From Chryseobacterium gleum (GTDB taxonomy: Bacteria; Bacteroidota; Bacteroidia; Flavobacteriales; Weeksellaceae): a DNA stretch of 64,000 nt. This document shows, piece after piece, positions 61,434 through 64,000 of the stretch. The stretch is from positions 4,481,001 through 4,545,000 of the forward strand of contig NZ_LR134289.1 of NCBI RefSeq assembly GCF_900636535.1, written 5' to 3'. Both the position numbers and the translations under genes were made by a program. The notes beneath the pieces are model-generated. The model searched no databases, was not told the origin of the DNA, and was given only the letters and a program-made list of their open reading frames with translations. Numbering within the stretch: position 1 is the first letter of the stretch; each line of letters begins with the position of its first letter.

Positions 61434-62303
61434 ATGTCAGCAACAAATCAAAAATCAGCATTAACACTTTTCAACCAAACTAATGTTCAGGAAAAGTTTG
61501 AAAAGCTACTAGGAAAAAAAGCACAAGGATTTATTTCTTCTGTCCTTCAAATCGTAAACGGAAATAAGTTACTTCAGAATGCAGACCCTATGACGGTTTA
61601 TAATGCCGCAGCAACAGCCGCTGTTTTAGACCTTCCAATTAATCCGAATTTGGGTTTTGCTTGGATTGTTCCTTATAAAGGTTCAGCGCAGTTTCAAATG
61701 GGATGGAAGGGTTTTGTTCAACTAGCCCTAAGGACTAATCAGTATCAAAACATAAATACAACAGAAGTTTATGAAAATCAATTCAAATCATTCAACAGGT
61801 TAACCGAAGAATTAGAAGCCGACTTTGATGTGCAGGGTGAAGGAGAAATAGTGGGATATGCTGGATACATGAAATTAAAATCCGGATTTTCAAAAACAAC
61901 ATATTGGAGTAAAGAAGAAGTCATTACCCATGCTAAAAAGTATTCTCAGGCTTATGGCAAAGGTTCAATGTCTCCGTGGAATGATAAGGAACAATTTCAT
62001 GCAATGGCAAAAAAAACAGTACTCAAAAATCTTATTTCTAAATGGGGTATAATGAGTGTAGAAATGCAAAATGCTCACCTTGCCGATCAAAGTGTTCAAA
62101 AAGAAATGGGAAGTTATGATTATGTGGATAGCTCAAACACTATCGACATTGAGGCTGAAAATGTAAATGAAGAAGAGAAACGTATTAAGCTATTCATTGA
62201 TAAAGCCGATACACTTGAAGCTTTAGAACAGCTTAAAGAAAGTGTTCCCGAACAACTGATGTTCTACTACGAGGCCAGAGAAGATGAACTTCAATCCGCA
62301 TAA
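61434..62303 (+). CDS. recT: RecT-family single-strand annealing protein
   Basis: Anneals complementary single strands in phage recombination. It is 289 residues. Typical RecT stretches: AAATAAVLDLPINPNLGFAW, GSAQFQMGWKGFVQLALRTN, QYQNINTTEVYENQF, and WNDKEQFHAMAKKTVLKNLI. The C-terminus is acidic, as in the family. It lies 2 bases before the exonuclease gene, with which it forms an exo/annealase pair. Confidence 0.92.
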   Translation: MSATNQKSALTLFNQTNVQEKFEKLLGKKAQGFISSVLQIVNGNKLLQNADPMTVYNAAATAAVLDLPINPNLGFAWIVPYKGSAQFQMGWKGFVQLALRTNQYQNINTTEVYENQFKSFNRLTEELEADFDVQGEGEIVGYAGYMKLKSGFSKTTYWSKEEVITHAKKYSQAYGKGSMSPWNDKEQFHAMAKKTVLKNLISKWGIMSVEMQNAHLADQSVQKEMGSYDYVDSSNTIDIEAENVNEEEKRIKLFIDKADTLEALEQLKESVPEQLMFYYEAREDELQSA

Positions 62304-62305
62304 TT

Positions 62306-63223
62306 ATGAAAGTAGTTGATTTTAATGAGCATTTATTCAGATGTTCACAATTAGGAAAGTTAATGGTAGGAGTTTCTCCTGCTTTAACGGCAAATCAAGA
62401 AAAGGAACTTTCGGAACTCAGATCAAAAATATTGGCTGGAAAAATTACCGACAAACAGATTATTAAGATGGGTGATCTGATCCGTAAGAAAGAAGAAAAA
62501 CCGGAACTATCAAAAGGCGTCGTAACTCATCTGACAGATATTCACAAAGGATTTTTCATGAAGCGTGACCGCCAGATCTCAAATAAGTTTACAGAAAAAG
62601 GAATCGTAGTTGAAGAAAAGTCGATCACACTTTACTCTGAAGTTAAAAATACTCTGTTTCTGAAGAATCAAAAGTATTACAAAAACAAATTCATTCACGG
62701 GACACCGGATAATGTTCAGAAGAAAGTTCGCGATATGAAAAATAGCTGGTCATTAGATTCCTTCCCAATGTATGAAACGGTTATAGTAAATAAGGATTAT
62801 GAGTGGCAATTACAAGGTTATATGGAATTAACCGGAATCAAAGAAGCTGAGCTGGTTTATGCTCTGGTAGATACTCCAAATAAAATCATTATTGATGAAT
62901 TAAGGCGGTTAGATTGGAAGCAAGGAATTTACGACATCAACGGAAATGTGAAAGAAGACAGAATTCCTCTAGTTGTCGAAACCGTATCTAATATGATTTA
63001 CACAGAACAGGGATTAGATGAATTCTGCCAGGAATCAATGTTAATAGAAAAAAAGTGGTTTACAGATTTCTTTGAAATTCCGAAAGAACTGAGAATAAAA
63101 GTCTTTGAGCTTGAATATTCTAAAGAAGCAATTCAGGCTTTGTATGAGCAAATTAGACTTTGCAGAGAAAGACTTAACAGTTTGACCGTAGAAATGGCCT
63201 CACAACTTTTTAAAGTGGCATAA
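62306..63223 (+). CDS. PD-(D/E)XK exonuclease, YqaJ/lambda-exo-like
   Basis: A 305-residue nuclease that would supply the single strands for RecT. Catalytic pattern: E103/E104 (GIVVEEKS), D135 in HGTPDN, and D143-x-K145 in VRDMKNSW, then YEWQLQGYMELTG, the conserved QxxxY-type helix after the active site. An N-terminal extension of about 80 residues is longer than in YqaJ. The substrate, double-stranded ends, is inferred from the family and from the recT neighbour. Confidence 0.82.
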   Translation: MKVVDFNEHLFRCSQLGKLMVGVSPALTANQEKELSELRSKILAGKITDKQIIKMGDLIRKKEEKPELSKGVVTHLTDIHKGFFMKRDRQISNKFTEKGIVVEEKSITLYSEVKNTLFLKNQKYYKNKFIHGTPDNVQKKVRDMKNSWSLDSFPMYETVIVNKDYEWQLQGYMELTGIKEAELVYALVDTPNKIIIDELRRLDWKQGIYDINGNVKEDRIPLVVETVSNMIYTEQGLDEFCQESMLIEKKWFTDFFEIPKELRIKVFELEYSKEAIQALYEQIRLCRERLNSLTVEMASQLFKVA

Positions 63224-63366
63224 TGAAAGAAAAAGACGGATACTGGTCAGGCCGTGATTCAAACGGCCTCTTCAAATGGAACGAAAAACGCTTAATAAGA
63301 ATCGAAAACGACAAAAAGAAAACCAATGAAAAACCCAAAACCAATCCCAGAAATAGAGGTAATTAA
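63223..63366 (+). CDS. Small phage protein
   Basis: 47 residues, very basic (KEKDGYWSGRDSNGLFKWNE, KRLIRIENDKKKTNEKPK). It starts on the last base of the exonuclease stop (TAATG) and overlaps the next gene by 41 bases. No family known. Confidence 0.5.
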   Translation: MKEKDGYWSGRDSNGLFKWNEKRLIRIENDKKKTNEKPKTNPRNRGN

Positions 63367-63754
63367 AGCAAGCCTATGTAAAGAATTTGGCTATTTGCCA
63401 GGAGACAAAATTCCCAATAGTAAAGTCTCAATTGAATTAGGAAAAATTGACGCAACTGCTACACTCATATACGCTAAAACTCTAAATCGCAAGGCCAGAT
63501 TTGCTAAACCTGGAGAATGCCAGTACACTATTGAGCTGGAAAAAGAGAGATCAAAAAATCCAAAACCTGAAAAGATAGGCGTTGGACTGTTGAATGTCAA
63601 AGAAGCTGCCAAAGAACTCAGAATTACAACGAAAAATCTTCAGCATATCAAACGAAGAGGCGAAATTGAATATAAGAAAATAGGCAGCAGGTTTTTCTTC
63701 AAACCAGAAGAAGTTGAAAGAGTGAGAATACAAAGAGCTATTGACAAGCTTTAA
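63326..63754 (+). CDS. Excisionase-like helix-turn-helix protein
   Basis: 142 residues. The C-terminal 50 residues match the MerR-like fold of excisionase-type (HTH_17) proteins: LLNVKEAAKELRITTKNLQH, then IKRRGEIEYKKIGSRFFFKP and EEVERV. The N-terminal 85 residues are unfamiliar. It may act in DNA replication control or excision. Confidence 0.65.
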   Translation: MKNPKPIPEIEVIKASLCKEFGYLPGDKIPNSKVSIELGKIDATATLIYAKTLNRKARFAKPGECQYTIELEKERSKNPKPEKIGVGLLNVKEAAKELRITTKNLQHIKRRGEIEYKKIGSRFFFKPEEVERVRIQRAIDKL

Positions 63755-63763
63755 AAAAAACTA

Positions 63764-63793
63764 CCATGCATTAGTGATGTTTTAGCATGGGTA
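63764..63793 (+). terminator. Hairpin between early genes
   Basis: CCATGC / GCATGG with a 15-base loop, then TAAAACC. No T-run, so it may be a processing or pausing site instead of a terminator. Confidence 0.35.
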
Positions 63794-63829
63794 AAACCAA
63801 ATTGAATTACCAAAAGTTAAAAAAAAGAT

Positions 63830-64000
63830 ATGGCAAAAGATCCTGCAGTTCTTGTCTATTTTGACAAGTGGATTTCGTCAACAAATGGAATGAAGGCACA
63901 TTTGAGGGCGTGGTATATGGACTTGCTATTCTACCAATATGATAACCCTGATGGCATTCCGGATGATACTGATGTTATAGCAGGAATATGTAGAATACTA
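63830..64000 (+). CDS. DUF1376-like phage replication protein, 5' end only
   Basis: The first 57 residues, cut by the window edge. The pattern ISSTNGMKAHLRAWYMDLLF, then YQYDNPDGIPDD, recalls the start of DUF1376/YdaU-type proteins ('...WYldLLlyqyd.g.iPdd'), which are placed at phage replication modules. Function not established. Confidence 0.6.
   Translation, partial: MAKDPAVLVYFDKWISSTNGMKAHLRAWYMDLLFYQYDNPDGIPDDTDVIAGICRIL

Larger units (their letters stand above)
54300..64000. mobile_element. Prophage-like element (right end outside window)
   Basis: From about 54.4 kb the content changes to short overlapping unknown ORFs, an XRE repressor with operator repeats and divergent promoter, RecT, a PD-(D/E)XK exonuclease, an excisionase-like HTH protein and a DUF1376-like gene. 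This is the early region of a temperate phage or a related integrative element. The left part (54.4-57.8 kb) looks like cargo. No integrase or structural genes are in view, and neither border is proven. Confidence 0.7.

Overview
The window reads as the chromosome of a flavobacterium close to Chryseobacterium (Weeksellaceae). The support is a complete gldK-gldL-gldM-gldN set (gliding/type IX secretion), proteins with type A and type B type-IX sorting tails, DUF4270, GLPGLI and SemiSWEET proteins, low GC content, and promoters of the Bacteroidota type (TAnnTTTG at -7). No species is named because nothing in the sequence fixes it.

Layout. 1-26.2 kb is ordinary core genome: the tail of a T9SS-exported protein, a DinB-like protein, mtaB, a glutamate-synthase-like flavoprotein, an FKBP-like lipoprotein, an S4 RNA-binding protein, aroK, a tRNA-Lys/Leu/Lys cluster, panC, a stand-alone glycogen-synthase N-domain, DUF4270, glmS, gldKLMN, an FAD oxidoreductase, a SemiSWEET, small lipoproteins and a three-gene RND efflux operon. 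26.6-42.9 kb is an Rhs polymorphic-toxin locus: a T9SS type A protein, a YD-repeat protein, and one full Rhs protein whose C-terminal tip has the R / STS / ExE residues of an ADP-ribosyltransferase. It is followed by 8 kb of very AT-rich DNA with eleven immunity-like ORFs, separated by remnants of other toxin tips and two displaced copies of the Rhs core. 42.9-54.2 kb returns to core genes: a regulator, map, an azoreductase with a decayed tandem duplicate, an M20 peptidase, DUF2490, a TonB siderophore receptor, and a small secreted peptide beside a GLPGLI protein. From about 54.4 kb to the right edge is a prophage-like element: leftward cargo (a PIN-nuclease pair and a DUF4468 gene), an XRE repressor with two operator-like repeats, then a tightly packed rightward early operon with a pentapeptide-repeat protein, RecT, a PD-(D/E)XK exonuclease, an excisionase-like protein and a truncated DUF1376-like replication gene.

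What stands out. In the Rhs array almost every displaced toxin tip is broken (frameshift, nonsense codon, poly-A slip, or only the last 20-30 codons left), while the immunity ORF behind it is intact. This looks like an archive of immunities kept after toxin-tip replacement. In the prophage, a PIN-domain gene (D16, E68, D130, D160) overlaps a 249-residue partner of no family I recognise. A palindrome TTACGG-N4-CCGTAA lies at the same place, about 50 bases upstream of the start, at this operon and at the neighbouring DUF4468 gene. The PIN pair with its shared operator is the best candidate here for an undescribed system, either toxin-antitoxin or phage defence.

Limits. All names come from reading motifs and gene order. 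No database search was run, and the immunity functions are inferred from position only.
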